Of a stretch of DNA of 64,000 bases, positions 44,009-52,347 are shown piece after piece. The position numbers and the translations under genes were made by a program. The number at the start of each line of letters is the position of its first letter. The stretch's first letter is position 1. The notes beneath the pieces were generated by a model, which searched no databases, had not been told where the DNA came from, and worked only from the letters and a program-made list of their open reading frames with translations. The DNA is from JAOZPE01 sp964601275 (GTDB lineage: Bacteria > Krumholzibacteriota > Krumholzibacteriia > JAJRXK01): the NCBI GenBank assembly GCA_964601275.1, contig CAZRMV010000006.1:124001-188000 (forward strand), in the 5' to 3' direction.

Positions 44009-45279
44009 CCCATCGGCCTTTCCGGACGGCGGTCCCGGGCCTGTCGGCGCTGGAGTCTTCGGCCCCGATGTTCCAGCTCGGCGATCCAATGCTTCCTGCT
44101 TCCGCCATCCGTCGGGGAGGCATCGCGGTCAAGGATCTGCCGGGAGATCTCCACGCTGCGCAGAGCGGCGGAAATGTCGCGGCGACGATGCTCGAGGATC
44201 TTCGCCAACTCCACCCGGGCCCAGATCCAGCGGGGCCAGCGCCGCACCGCGCGGCGCAGCTCTTCTTCGGCCCTTGGCCACTGCCCGCTGCGTTTGTCGA
44301 GGATCACGAGTTCCCGCACCGCCTTGCGCGCGGTCACCCCGCGTCCGTTCCGGGCTGCGCTCGCAAGTCTTCGGCGGGCCGCCGCGGGGCGTTGGCGGGC
44401 CACCAGGAGGCGACCCAGCGAGAGCAGGGAGACCGGGGGCAGCTCGAACGGGTCCGCACCGTCGCGGTAGACCTGGGACAGGAAGCCGGTCAGGGCCAGG
44501 AGATTCTGCACATCCTCGCGGTTGTGCCGGAGCACCCGCAGGAGCCCGGCACGGTCGCCTTCGCCGAGCCACCGGCGATAGGCCGCGGGAACCTCGCTTC
44601 CGCCCAGATCGTCCTTCCGCGAAATGCCCAGCCAGTGCCGCTCCAGCCGCTGCAATCGGCAGTCCTGGAGCCACCGGGTGGCGATCCGGCGGGCTGGATG
44701 CACCAGGTCGAGATGGGGACGGGTCAACACCTCGGGCTTGAGACCGCACAGCACCGCCCGCGACCTCAATCGCGGCAGGTCGAAGGAGGCTCCGTTGAAT
44801 GTCACCAAGGCGTCCGCGCGCTCCAGCTCCTTCCAGAGCTCGGTGAGCATGCGTTCTTCGGCGGCCGGCTCGGGCAGGAGGAACTGGATGAACCGCGCCC
44901 TCTTCGGGCTCCAGCGGAAGACGCCGACGAGAAAGACCAGGGTCCCGGCACCCGACTGCAGCCCGGTGGTTTCGGTATCCAGGATCAACCAATGCTCTCC
45001 GGCGGGAGCGGCTCCTCCCTGGAGCCGGTGCCACACCTCCTGGTCGACCCAGGCGGAGGGGGACCCCGGCCGGGACGCGGGGTCCAGCTCGGTTTCGATC
45101 CGCAGGTACGCCGCCGCTCCGCTTCCTCGCGGCTCCGCCCCGGGCGGGAGCGACTCCAAAAGGCGCGCCATGCGTTCTTCCGCGGTGAGCCGGGGCCGAC
45201 CCTCCGGCCGGACCGATGTTCTTCGGTCACGGTCGAAACGCGCGAGGCGGCGGCGAAGATCCGCGGGAACCATGGCCAT
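44005..45279 (-). CDS. mrfB: RNase H-fold exonuclease of the YprB/MrfB type
   Basis: A 424-residue protein with a DEDD exonuclease core: LILDTETTGLQSG (first Asp and Glu, about 101), ALVTFNGASFDLPRLRSRAV (second Asp) and VLRHNREDVQNLLAL (last Asp). The remaining C-terminal 140 residues are helical with TPR-like features. In Bacillus subtilis YprB (MrfB) is paired with the helicase YprA (MrfA) in mitomycin C repair, and here the two genes are joined by a one-base overlap (TGATG), the exonuclease second. The start at the first of two nearby ATGs is set by that overlap. DNA or RNA substrates cannot be decided from sequence. Confidence 0.85.
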   Translation of the reverse strand: MAMVPADLRRRLARFDRDRRTSVRPEGRPRLTAEERMARLLESLPPGAEPRGSGAAAYLRIETELDPASRPGSPSAWVDQEVWHRLQGGAAPAGEHWLILDTETTGLQSGAGTLVFLVGVFRWSPKRARFIQFLLPEPAAEERMLTELWKELERADALVTFNGASFDLPRLRSRAVLCGLKPEVLTRPHLDLVHPARRIATRWLQDCRLQRLERHWLGISRKDDLGGSEVPAAYRRWLGEGDRAGLLRVLRHNREDVQNLLALTGFLSQVYRDGADPFELPPVSLLSLGRLLVARQRPAAARRRLASAARNGRGVTARKAVRELVILDKRSGQWPRAEEELRRAVRRWPRWIWARVELAKILEHRRRDISAALRSVEISRQILDRDASPTDGGSRKHWIAELEHRGRRLQRRQARDRRPERPMG

Positions 45280-47576
45280 CAGGCTCCGTCGTGGGCCGCC
45301 TGGGCCTTTTGGCTTCGCGCCCGCTCGATCAGGCGGCGCGCGGAGGCTTTCGCCCGGCTTCCCGAAGAGAGACCACTGCCTACGCACGAGGGGCAACCAC
45401 CCGGGCATGGGCATTCATCGATCCGCTGGGCGCAGGCTTCCAGCAAGAGATCATGCAACGCATGGAGTTTGCGGGCGAACCCGACTCCTCCCGGGTAGAC
45501 ATCGTAGAGGAACAAGGTGGGCGCGTCGGTGAACGGCGAACGGATCATCGCGACACTGCGCAGGTCTGCCGGATCGGCCATGATGTAGAGGGGAGCCACC
45601 TTGCCCAGAAGATGGGCCAGTCCCTTGAGCGCCTCCCCCAGGTCGAGACCTTCCGCCTTCAGCTCTCCATCCAGGGTCTCGGGCAGGCGCCACCAGTAGC
45701 TGGTGGTGTGGTGCTCGAGTTCGGGAAGGTGGATCCGGCCCGCCCCGACGTTCTCATGGGTGCCCAGCTTGATCTTCTTGAACATCGTGGCCTTGGTGAT
45801 CAGGCCGATCTCGCCGTGGGAGATCTCTCCCAGGGTCGTTGGCGCGCTCTCGATTGCGTCGAGGGCGTGGATTTCCGTCTTCAACTGGGCATCGGTGTAG
45901 TAGTCGACATCCACCCGGTGCACGAAGGCTTCCTTGCGCGACCAATCGAGCTGGTCGACAAAGTACTGCTGCCCGCCGTGGATGTAGATGGCGTCGTCGT
46001 GCAGCAGCAACTGGGCGCTGAAGAGGTCGGTTTCGCCGATCACCCTCCGCCCATCGGTGGTGTCGATGATCACCACATTCTCGACCGCCGCGCTCCGCAG
46101 GCTCACGTCCTCGGCCGGGTAGGTGTCGGCGATCCAATGCCACTTGCCTCCGCTGAGGTTGAGCACCCCGTGTTCGCCGAGGTACTCGAGCATCTCCGAG
46201 GTCCCGCTGAGATCCCCGAAGCGCTCGTCCTTCGAAAAAGGCAATTCGAAGGCGGCGCACTTCAGGTGGCTGAGGAGGATGGCCAGGTTGTCCGGGTCGA
46301 TGATGGCCTGTTCCGGGCTCGAGGAGAGAAAGAACTCCGGATGTTCGATGATGTATTGATCGAGAGGGTTGGAGGACGCAACCACGATCGCGACGCTGAC
46401 CCCCTTCCTTCGGCCGGCCCGACCCGCTTGCTGCCAGGTGGAAGCCACCGTCCCCGCATAGCCGGCCATGATGCACACGTCCAGTTGCCCGATGTCCACG
46501 CCCAGTTCGAGCGCGTTGGTCGAAGCCACCGCGAGCACCCTCCCCTCCCGCAGTCCGGCTTCGATCTCCCGCCGTTCACCGGGCAGGTACCCGCCGCGGT
46601 ACCCCCGGGCGAGCGTGGCGGACTTGTGCAGGGCCCGCAGGGTCTGCTTGAGATAGGTGAGCAGCAGCTCGACCCGGAGTCGGCTGCGTCCGAAGAGGAT
46701 CACCTGCACCCCGGCGGCGAGGAACGGGCGGGCCAGACGCACCGCTTCCTTGATCACGCTACGGCGGATTCCCAGCTCGGCATTCACCACCGGCGGGTTG
46801 TAGAAGACCAGGTGCTTCTCGCCCCGCGGAGCGCCGTTCTCATCGACCAGGACGACCTCATCTTCCAGCAGGCGCCGGGTGTGCTCCACCGGGTTGGCCA
46901 CGGTCGCGCTGGAGCACAGGAAGACCGGATCGCTCCCGTAGAACCGGCAGATGCGCCGCAGACGACGGATCACGTTGGCGAGGTGGCTGCCGAACACTCC
47001 CCGGTACTGGTGCACCTCGTCGATCACGACATAGTGCAGGTTCTCGAAGAGTTGGATCCAGCCGGTGTGATGGGGAAGGATGCCCTGGTGCAGCATGTCG
47101 GGGTTGGTCACCACGATATGCCCGCTGCTCCGCACCGTCCGCCGCGCCTGTGCAGGGGTGTCTCCGTCGAAGGTGTAGGTCTTGATATCGACATCCATGG
47201 ACTGGATGAGTCCATGGAGCTCCTGCATCTGGTCCTGGCTGAGCGCCTTGGTGGGAAAGAGATAGAGCGCCCTCGCCTGGGGATCCTCCAGGCACTGTTG
47301 CAGGACCGGAAGGTTGTAGCAGAGGGTCTTGCCGCTCGCGGTGGGAGTCACCACCACCGTGTTCCGCCCCGCCCGGGCGTGCTCGTAGGCAAGAGCCTGG
47401 TGGGTGTAGAGCCGCGGAATCCCCCGCTCGACCAGCGCCTTCTCCAATCGGGGATCGATGTCCCCGGGGAAGAACGCAGTCTCGGCGGGTTGCGGGGGAA
47501 GAGTGTGCCAGAGGGTGACGTTCCGTCGGAAACCTTCGTCCTCGCGCAGGCGCGCCAGCAACTGCTCCAGGTTCAC
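45279..47576 (-). CDS. mrfA: DEAD/DEAH-box helicase of the YprA/MrfA type with zinc-binding tail
   Basis: A 765-residue superfamily 2 helicase. RLYTHQALAYEHARAGRNTVV leads into Walker A TPTASGKT; then FPTKALSQDQM, the DEVH box in VIDEVHQYRGVFGS and FLCSSATVANP follow. The second RecA domain shows TNALELGVDIGQLDVCIMAG and QQAGRAGRR. The C-terminal DUF1998 region ends with a four-cysteine zinc motif (ECPCPGGCPSCVG). The size and order match Bacillus MrfA, a 3'-5' DNA translocase for mitomycin repair. The GTG start at 47574-47576 has GGGAAGGGA upstream; the longer frame above it is not coding. It is followed immediately by the MrfB-like nuclease. Confidence 0.88.
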   Translation of the reverse strand: MNLEQLLARLREDEGFRRNVTLWHTLPPQPAETAFFPGDIDPRLEKALVERGIPRLYTHQALAYEHARAGRNTVVVTPTASGKTLCYNLPVLQQCLEDPQARALYLFPTKALSQDQMQELHGLIQSMDVDIKTYTFDGDTPAQARRTVRSSGHIVVTNPDMLHQGILPHHTGWIQLFENLHYVVIDEVHQYRGVFGSHLANVIRRLRRICRFYGSDPVFLCSSATVANPVEHTRRLLEDEVVLVDENGAPRGEKHLVFYNPPVVNAELGIRRSVIKEAVRLARPFLAAGVQVILFGRSRLRVELLLTYLKQTLRALHKSATLARGYRGGYLPGERREIEAGLREGRVLAVASTNALELGVDIGQLDVCIMAGYAGTVASTWQQAGRAGRRKGVSVAIVVASSNPLDQYIIEHPEFFLSSSPEQAIIDPDNLAILLSHLKCAAFELPFSKDERFGDLSGTSEMLEYLGEHGVLNLSGGKWHWIADTYPAEDVSLRSAAVENVVIIDTTDGRRVIGETDLFSAQLLLHDDAIYIHGGQQYFVDQLDWSRKEAFVHRVDVDYYTDAQLKTEIHALDAIESAPTTLGEISHGEIGLITKATMFKKIKLGTHENVGAGRIHLPELEHHTTSYWWRLPETLDGELKAEGLDLGEALKGLAHLLGKVAPLYIMADPADLRSVAMIRSPFTDAPTLFLYDVYPGGVGFARKLHALHDLLLEACAQRIDECPCPGGCPSCVGSGLSSGSRAKASARRLIERARSQKAQAAHDGA

Positions 47577-47617
47577 GGCGTCCCTTCCCTCCAAGAAGAC
47601 CCAAGAAGCCGCAGCTT

Positions 47618-47860
47618 CTAGTCCTTGTCGTCGTGCGGCTTCTTCTCTTTTCCCTCGTCGAGTCGTCGGCCCTCTTCCTTGATCGTGTTCTCGACGTCCC
47701 GCGTCGCTTCCTTGAACTTGCGGATCGACTTGCCCATGGCTTCGGCGACCTCGGGAAGCTTGGATGGACCGAAGATGAGGAGAACCACGGCGAGGATCAC
47801 CAGGCCTTCCTGCCATCCGAAAGTGGGAATGAGAGCGAGCGGCAGTTGAAGATCGTACAT
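47618..47860 (-). CDS. tatA: Sec-independent protein translocase TatA
   Basis: An 80-residue protein that forms the pore of the twin-arginine pathway. It has one membrane helix (LVILAVVLLIFGP, about residues 17-29), the conserved hinge FGPSKLPEVAEAMGKSIRKF, an amphipathic helix and a Lys/Asp/Glu-rich tail. The start at the ATG is favoured by a close GGGAGGGA. tatC is not in the window. TatA and TatB are hard to tell apart by eye; the FGP and LPE residues and short tail fit TatA/E. It lies 41 bases before mrfA. Confidence 0.9.
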   Translation of the reverse strand: MYDLQLPLALIPTFGWQEGLVILAVVLLIFGPSKLPEVAEAMGKSIRKFKEATRDVENTIKEEGRRLDEGKEKKPHDDKD

Positions 47861-47879
47861 GATCCCTCCCGGCAATCCG

Positions 47880-48155
47880 CTAGCGGTACCAGCGGAGAAG
47901 TTGAGCCACGAGAAATACCCCGAGGACGCTCAACAGATTGACGTGGACATGGAAGCCCAGTTCGATATCGAAGACGATCAGATTGATGGACGCCGGCCCG
48001 AACCCGAAACTGAGGTACTGGACGAAGAGCTGGTGCGCGGTCGAGCCCTCAGGCAGAAACAAGCCGACCGCCTGACTCAGTACGCTTCCCACGATGATCC
48101 CCAGCAGGAAGATCAAGCTCACCATCCCAAGTCGCCGCCGTGCCAAACCGTCCAC
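47880..48155 (-). CDS. Small membrane protein, DUF4321-like
   Basis: A 91-residue protein with two hydrophobic segments (MVSLIFLLGIIVGSVLSQAVG and HVHVNLLSVLGVFLVAQLLRW) and a central FGPASINLIVFDIELGF. This small two-helix pattern with RRRLG at the start fits DUF4321 proteins. The GTG start is placed at about 48155 because it leads into the basic DGLARRRL; an ATG at 48125 is also possible. Function is unknown. It lies just upstream of tatA in the same direction. Confidence 0.6.
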   Translation of the reverse strand: MDGLARRRLGMVSLIFLLGIIVGSVLSQAVGLFLPEGSTAHQLFVQYLSFGFGPASINLIVFDIELGFHVHVNLLSVLGVFLVAQLLRWYR

Positions 48156-48287
48156 CTGCCTTTCGTAGCCGCTTCGGTCGTGTGCGCACCATAACACGCC
48201 CACGCCCGGGAACAAAGCCCCAGACCCCCCGCGCCCGCTCGGGATCGACCGGAATCACCCCGTTCCCCTCGCTTCCGCCTCAGCTCT

Positions 48288-48689
48288 TCATCCACCGGAT
48301 CCCCACCGGTGGGAAAGATAGCGCTCGTGGTCGCGGCCCAGGATGAGAATCGCATCCACCGGAGAATCCGCCCGCCGTTCCAGGATCACCGTCACCCCTC
48401 CCAGGCGACGGGCCAGGCGACGGGTCAGCCAGGGCCGGCCTCCCCGGTCGATGAGGACGGTGCGATCGTAGTCATGTCGGTCGGCATCCGCCACCTCGAC
48501 CACGTCCTGGCCGAGATCCCTCAAACGTTGCGCGGTGGCCGCGGCCAAACCCTCCGTCCCACAGCCGTTGAGGACTTCGATCTTCAGTCGGGGGAGCGGA
48601 GCCGTACCGCCCCGGGGCCAGAGCGCCCACGCCGCCGAGAGGGCGAAAACCAGGAGCACGCCGGCGAGGATCCAGGCCGTCCGGCGCAT
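48288..48689 (-). CDS. Membrane-anchored LytR_C-domain protein
   Basis: A 133-residue protein with an N-terminal membrane anchor (TAWILAGVLLVFALSAAWALW) followed by a LytR C-terminal domain. The key element is IEVLNGCGTEGLAAATAQRL, with a later region RRADSPVDAILILGRDHERYL. LytR_C domains accompany cell-envelope polymer enzymes or occur alone as here; function is unknown. The ATG has TAGGAG directly before it and lies four bases after the HIT gene, so the two are cotranscribed. Confidence 0.72.
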   Translation of the reverse strand: MRRTAWILAGVLLVFALSAAWALWPRGGTAPLPRLKIEVLNGCGTEGLAAATAQRLRDLGQDVVEVADADRHDYDRTVLIDRGGRPWLTRRLARRLGGVTVILERRADSPVDAILILGRDHERYLSHRWGSGG

Positions 48690-48693
48690 TCTC

Positions 48694-49173
48694 CTACCCT
48701 CCCAGGTGCGGAAGAAGGCGCCGGTAGCTCTCCTCCAGGGTCTCGGGAAGAATGCGGGTGTCGCCGACCACCGAGACGAAATTGGCGTCCCCTTCCCAGC
48801 GCGGGAGGAGGTGCCAGTGCAGATGACCATCCACTCCGGCGCCGGCGGCCCGGCCCAGATTCAGTCCCACGTTGAGCCCGTGCGGATGGTAGACCTCGCG
48901 CAGGGCCTTCTCGCATCGGGCGAGCAGACCCGGCTGGGCCGCGGCCTCCTCCTTGCTCAGATCGCAGAGGCTCCCGAGATGACGCCCCAGTACGAGCATC
49001 ATGTGCCCGGTGGTGTACGGATACTTGTTCAACACCACATACCAGCCGTCCTCGCGAAGGAGGATATGGGCTCGCTCGTCCTCTTCCTTCTCCAGTTGGC
49101 AGAAGATGCATCCGCCCGGATCGTTCAAGGAGGTCACATAGGAACGCCGCCACGGCGTGTACAACCTATCCAC
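48694..49173 (-). CDS. HIT-family nucleotide hydrolase or transferase
   Basis: A 159-residue histidine-triad protein with an N-terminal zinc-knuckle element GGCIFCQ and VVLNKYPYTTGHMMLVLGRH, and the triad VDGHLHWHLLPRW giving His-x-His-x-His. This arrangement fits the Ap4A phosphorylase/HIT group that cleaves dinucleoside polyphosphates. The GTG at 49171-49173 has AGGAGG six bases upstream and begins inside the end of the preceding nucleotidyltransferase gene (eight-base overlap), so translation is coupled. A broad HIT function is safe; the substrate is not. Confidence 0.85.
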   Translation of the reverse strand: MDRLYTPWRRSYVTSLNDPGGCIFCQLEKEEDERAHILLREDGWYVVLNKYPYTTGHMMLVLGRHLGSLCDLSKEEAAAQPGLLARCEKALREVYHPHGLNVGLNLGRAAGAGVDGHLHWHLLPRWEGDANFVSVVGDTRILPETLEESYRRLLPHLGG

Positions 49174-49915
49174 GAGACACCTCCTCCCAGTCGCTGCGGG
49201 CCCGCTCCAGGTCCTTGAGGGTGTTGATGCCCTGGACCTCCCGTTCGTCCTCGCAGATGACACCTTCCACCCGGTGGCCTTCCTCGACCAGCTTCTTGAT
49301 CACGTCGGTGAGATAGAACTCACCTTGCGCATTGTCCCGGTCCAGACCGCGCAGGATCGGCCAGAGCAGGGAGTTGTCGAAACAATAGGTCCCGGTGTTG
49401 TACTCGCGGATGGTCTTCTGCCGGGCGGTGGCGTCCTTCTCCTCGACGATTCCCCTTACCCCACCGTCCGGTCCGCGCAGGATCCGTCCGTAACCCGCCG
49501 GATCTTCGGTCACCGCGCTGAGAACCACCGCCCCGGCCGAGGACTGCCGGGCCTTGTCCAGCAAAGCACGCAGGGTCGTCGCCCGCAAAAGAGGCACGTC
49601 GCCGCTGAGGATCAGGGTCCACCCCTTCTTCCCCTCCAGAAGGGGTCGCGCCTGTTCCACCGCGTGACCGGTGCCCAGTTGTTCTTTCTGGAGCACCGTC
49701 TCCACCGGGAACGATCGGCACACCTGACGCACCGCTTCGGCCTGGTGACCGACCACCACCGTCGCATGATCCACCCCGAGCTCTTCGAGGGTCGACAAGA
49801 CGTGCGCCAGCAATGGCTTCCCCGCGATCTCGTGCAGGACCTTGGCCTTCTCGCTCTTCATCCGGGTTCCCTTGCCCGCGGCCATGATCACCGCGAACAC
49901 GCCACGATCATCCAC
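49166..49915 (-). CDS. GlmU-like nucleotidyltransferase, pyrophosphorylase domain only
   Basis: A 249-residue protein matching the N-terminal uridyltransferase half of GlmU: VIMAAGKGTRMKSEKAKVLH (the signature GxGTRM), LLILSGDVPLLR (Asp for metal), KEQLGTGHAV, YGRILR, IVEEKDAT and NTGTYCFD. The left-handed beta-helix acetyltransferase half found in bifunctional GlmU is absent; the protein ends after the ADERE-like VEGVICEDEREVQGINTL. It should make UDP-N-acetylglucosamine or a related sugar nucleotide from sugar phosphate and UTP. The GTG start overlaps panC by eight bases. It lies between panC and HIT in a tight cluster, unusual for a cell-wall precursor enzyme. Confidence 0.83.
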   Translation of the reverse strand: MDDRGVFAVIMAAGKGTRMKSEKAKVLHEIAGKPLLAHVLSTLEELGVDHATVVVGHQAEAVRQVCRSFPVETVLQKEQLGTGHAVEQARPLLEGKKGWTLILSGDVPLLRATTLRALLDKARQSSAGAVVLSAVTEDPAGYGRILRGPDGGVRGIVEEKDATARQKTIREYNTGTYCFDNSLLWPILRGLDRDNAQGEFYLTDVIKKLVEEGHRVEGVICEDEREVQGINTLKDLERARSDWEEVSRG

Positions 49916-50849
49916 TCTCCGACTCTCCTTTCAGCGCGACCCGGACCGCTTCCGGCGTGGAGTCGTCCCGCAGAGGCGCCTCCTCGACCTTCTGCCCATC
50001 CACCTGCAGGCAGAGGTTGTCGATGAGCCGGGCAACACCCACCTTCGCCGCGACCGCCAGCAAGATCCTTCCCTCCGCCCGATCGATACGGGCCAGATCC
50101 TCCACGCGACGCAGTGACGCGTAATCGGGACGACATCCCGCGCGTTCGAAGACCTCGAACATCGCCTTCTCCACCACCGCCACGTCGCGTTCGCCCATGG
50201 CGAGACGGTCGCGCCCCGCCTGGAGGGCGCGATACAGGCAGGTGGCCCGGCGACGCTGGTCGGGGTCGAGGTAGCGATTGCGCGAGCTCATGGCGAGCCC
50301 GTCCTCTTCCCGGATGGTCGGCCCGAACACCAGGTGCACGGGAAACCGCAGATCCTGTACCATGCGATGCACCACCAGGCACTGCTGGGCGTCCTTCTGC
50401 CCGAAGACCGCCACCTCCGGCCGGATCCACTCGAAGAGCTTGGCCAGGATGGTGGCCACTCCCCTCAGGTGCCCGGGCCGGAACTCCCCTTCGAGCGGTT
50501 CGCCCACCCCCATCACCTCGACGAAGGTGCTGTCCCGGGGCGGATACATCGTGGCTGCCGCCGGGGCGAAGACCGCCTCGACCCCCTCGATGGCGGAGAG
50601 CAGCTGGAGGTCGCGCTCGAGATTCCGGGGGTACGAACGGTAGTCCTCGTTGGGGCCGAACTGGGTGGGATTCACGAAGATGCTCACCAGCACCGGCCCC
50701 AGGCTCGCGCCGATCTCCACCAGGCTGAGATGCCCCTCATGCAGATCGCCCATCGTGGGCACAAAGACCAGGGGTCGGCCGCTCCGGCCCAGCTCGGCCA
50801 GACCGTTCTCGAGTTCCTCGGCGGTCTTGAGCACCCGGGGGGTCGACAA
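49908..50849 (-). CDS. panC: Pantothenate synthetase PanC
   Basis: PanC joins pantoate to beta-alanine using ATP, the last step to pantothenate, the precursor of coenzyme A. The 313-residue product has VPTMGDLHEGHLSLVE (HIGH-like), FVNPTQFGPNEDY, PATTMYPP region with AAATMYPPRDSTFVEV, GHLRGVATILAKLF, VFGQKDAQQCLVVHRMVQDL and MSSRNRYLDPD (KMSKS-like). A TTG start at 50847-50849 is chosen because GGAGG stands eight bases upstream; the next candidate, a GTG five codons on, is too far. It begins two bases after the panB stop. Confidence 0.93.
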   Translation of the reverse strand: MSTPRVLKTAEELENGLAELGRSGRPLVFVPTMGDLHEGHLSLVEIGASLGPVLVSIFVNPTQFGPNEDYRSYPRNLERDLQLLSAIEGVEAVFAPAAATMYPPRDSTFVEVMGVGEPLEGEFRPGHLRGVATILAKLFEWIRPEVAVFGQKDAQQCLVVHRMVQDLRFPVHLVFGPTIREEDGLAMSSRNRYLDPDQRRRATCLYRALQAGRDRLAMGERDVAVVEKAMFEVFERAGCRPDYASLRRVEDLARIDRAEGRILLAVAAKVGVARLIDNLCLQVDGQKVEEAPLRDDSTPEAVRVALKGESESG

Positions 50850-50851
50850 GG

Positions 50852-51688
50852 TCAGCGCCTCCCCGCCTTGCCCGCGCCCTTGGCCGTGGTGGAGTAGCTG
50901 TGCTGGAGCGTGGGGAAGCTTCCCCCCCGCACTTCCTGGACGAACCGTCCCAGCGCCTGCGGAATCGTCTCTCCCAGCTTGGCGTAGTGTTTCACGAAGC
51001 GCGGGACGAACTCCTCGTCGAAGCCGAGCAGATCGTGGAGCACCAGCACCTGGCCGTCGCAATCCGGTCCCGCCCCGATCCCGATGGTGGGAATGTGGAG
51101 ATGGGCGGTGATCTCCTTCGACAACTCGTGGGGGATGCATTCCAGGACCAGGGCGGACGCCCCGGCGGATTCGAGCCGGCGCGCATCCTCCAGGATGCGT
51201 CGTCCCGCCGCCTCCTGCCGGCCTTGCACCCGGTAGCCCCCGAAACGATGGACCGACTGGGGAGTCAGACCCAGGTGACCCCAGACGGGCAGGTCCTCCC
51301 GCGCCACCGCTTCCACCGCGGCCAGGCGGGTTCCGGCTCCTTCGATCTTGACCGCCTCCGCACCCGCTTCCTGCATGAGCCGGATCGAGGCGTCGAGGGT
51401 CGGGGCCACTCCCCGCTGCACCACCCCGAAGGGCAGGTCGGCCACGACCATCGCCTCGACCTGGGCCCGGGTGACGCAGGAAGTGTGATAGATCATGTGC
51501 TCGAGGGTCACCGGAATGGTGCTGCTGTGACCCTGGATGACATTGCCGAGGCTGTCCCCGACGAGGATGGCGTCGACCCCCGCGCGGTCGACCAGCCGGG
51601 CCATGGAATAGTCGTACGCGGTGACGACGACGATCTTGCGGCCGGCCTCCTTGTGTGAAAGGAGATCGAGACGCGTCGTTTTCGTCAT
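50852..51688 (-). CDS. panB: Ketopantoate hydroxymethyltransferase PanB
   Basis: PanB adds a hydroxymethyl group to 2-oxoisovalerate, the first step to pantoate. The 278-residue product carries VVTAYDYSMARLVDRAGVDA, ILVGDSLGNVIQGHSSTIPV (metal-binding Asp), VADLPFG, IRLMQEAGAEAVKIEG, WGHLGLTPQSVHRFGGYRVQG and IGIGAGPDCDGQVLVLHDLLG. These are the family motifs. Two ATGs overlap the preceding stop (as ATGA or TGATG); the second is given because AGGAGG sits at better distance from it. It is followed by panC. The nearby deoxynucleoside kinase and folK make this a cofactor and nucleotide cluster. Confidence 0.95.
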   Translation of the reverse strand: MTKTTRLDLLSHKEAGRKIVVVTAYDYSMARLVDRAGVDAILVGDSLGNVIQGHSSTIPVTLEHMIYHTSCVTRAQVEAMVVADLPFGVVQRGVAPTLDASIRLMQEAGAEAVKIEGAGTRLAAVEAVAREDLPVWGHLGLTPQSVHRFGGYRVQGRQEAAGRRILEDARRLESAGASALVLECIPHELSKEITAHLHIPTIGIGAGPDCDGQVLVLHDLLGFDEEFVPRFVKHYAKLGETIPQALGRFVQEVRGGSFPTLQHSYSTTAKGAGKAGRR

Positions 51689-52347
51689 CATTCCTCCTTC
51701 CACGAGGGCACGTAGTACTGCGTGCCGGTGAACGGTTGCAGGATCCGCTGGAGCAGATCCTCGTAGTGCTGCCGATTCTTGACGAAGTCGAGCTCGTTGG
51801 TGTTCACCACGAGCAGGGGAGTGTCCTCGTAGTGGAAGAAGAAATAGTTGTACGCCTCATTGAGGGTCTGGATATAGCCCTCATCCATGTCCCGTTCGTA
51901 GCTGCGCCCTCTCCAGCGGATCCGTTCCATGAGGACTTCCGTGCTGGCCTGGAGGTAGACCACCAGGTCGGGCGGGCGGATGCGCTCTTCGAGGATCGAG
52001 GCCAGGCGTTCGTACAGCCGCAGTTCATCGTCCGCCAGGTTGATGTTAGCAAAGATCCGATCCTTGGCAAAGAGATAGTCCGCAACCAGAGTACCTGAGA
52101 ACAGCTCCAGTTGGATCAATTCCATCTGCTGCTGGTAGCGGCTGAGCAGGAAGAAGTTCTGGGTCACGAAGGCATAGGCGGCCCGGTCCTCGTAGAAGCG
52201 CGGCAAGAAGGGGTTCTCCTCGACCACCTCCAGGGTGAGCCGGGCGTCGAGCGACTGGGCGAGCAAACGGCAGAGACTGGTCTTGCCCGCGCCGATGACC
52301 CCTTCGACCACGATGTAACCCCAGGGGTTCTCTTCCACCGGATTCAC
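51688..52347 (-). CDS. Deoxynucleoside kinase
   Basis: A 219-residue cytoplasmic kinase of the deoxyadenosine/deoxycytidine/deoxyguanosine kinase family, salvaging deoxynucleosides. The P-loop is VVEGVIGAGKTSL (about residues 13-25), followed by LEVVEENPFLPRFY and the family's FFLLSRYQQQMELIQ; DRIFANINL carries the substrate-binding DR. The lid arginines lie in LMERIRWRGRSYERDMD. Length and motifs match bacterial dGK/dAK; the particular base is not evident. The GTG overlaps the folK stop by four bases (GTGA), with GGAGGA nine bases before it. Confidence 0.88.
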   Translation of the reverse strand: MNPVEENPWGYIVVEGVIGAGKTSLCRLLAQSLDARLTLEVVEENPFLPRFYEDRAAYAFVTQNFFLLSRYQQQMELIQLELFSGTLVADYLFAKDRIFANINLADDELRLYERLASILEERIRPPDLVVYLQASTEVLMERIRWRGRSYERDMDEGYIQTLNEAYNYFFFHYEDTPLLVVNTNELDFVKNRQHYEDLLQRILQPFTGTQYYVPSWKEE

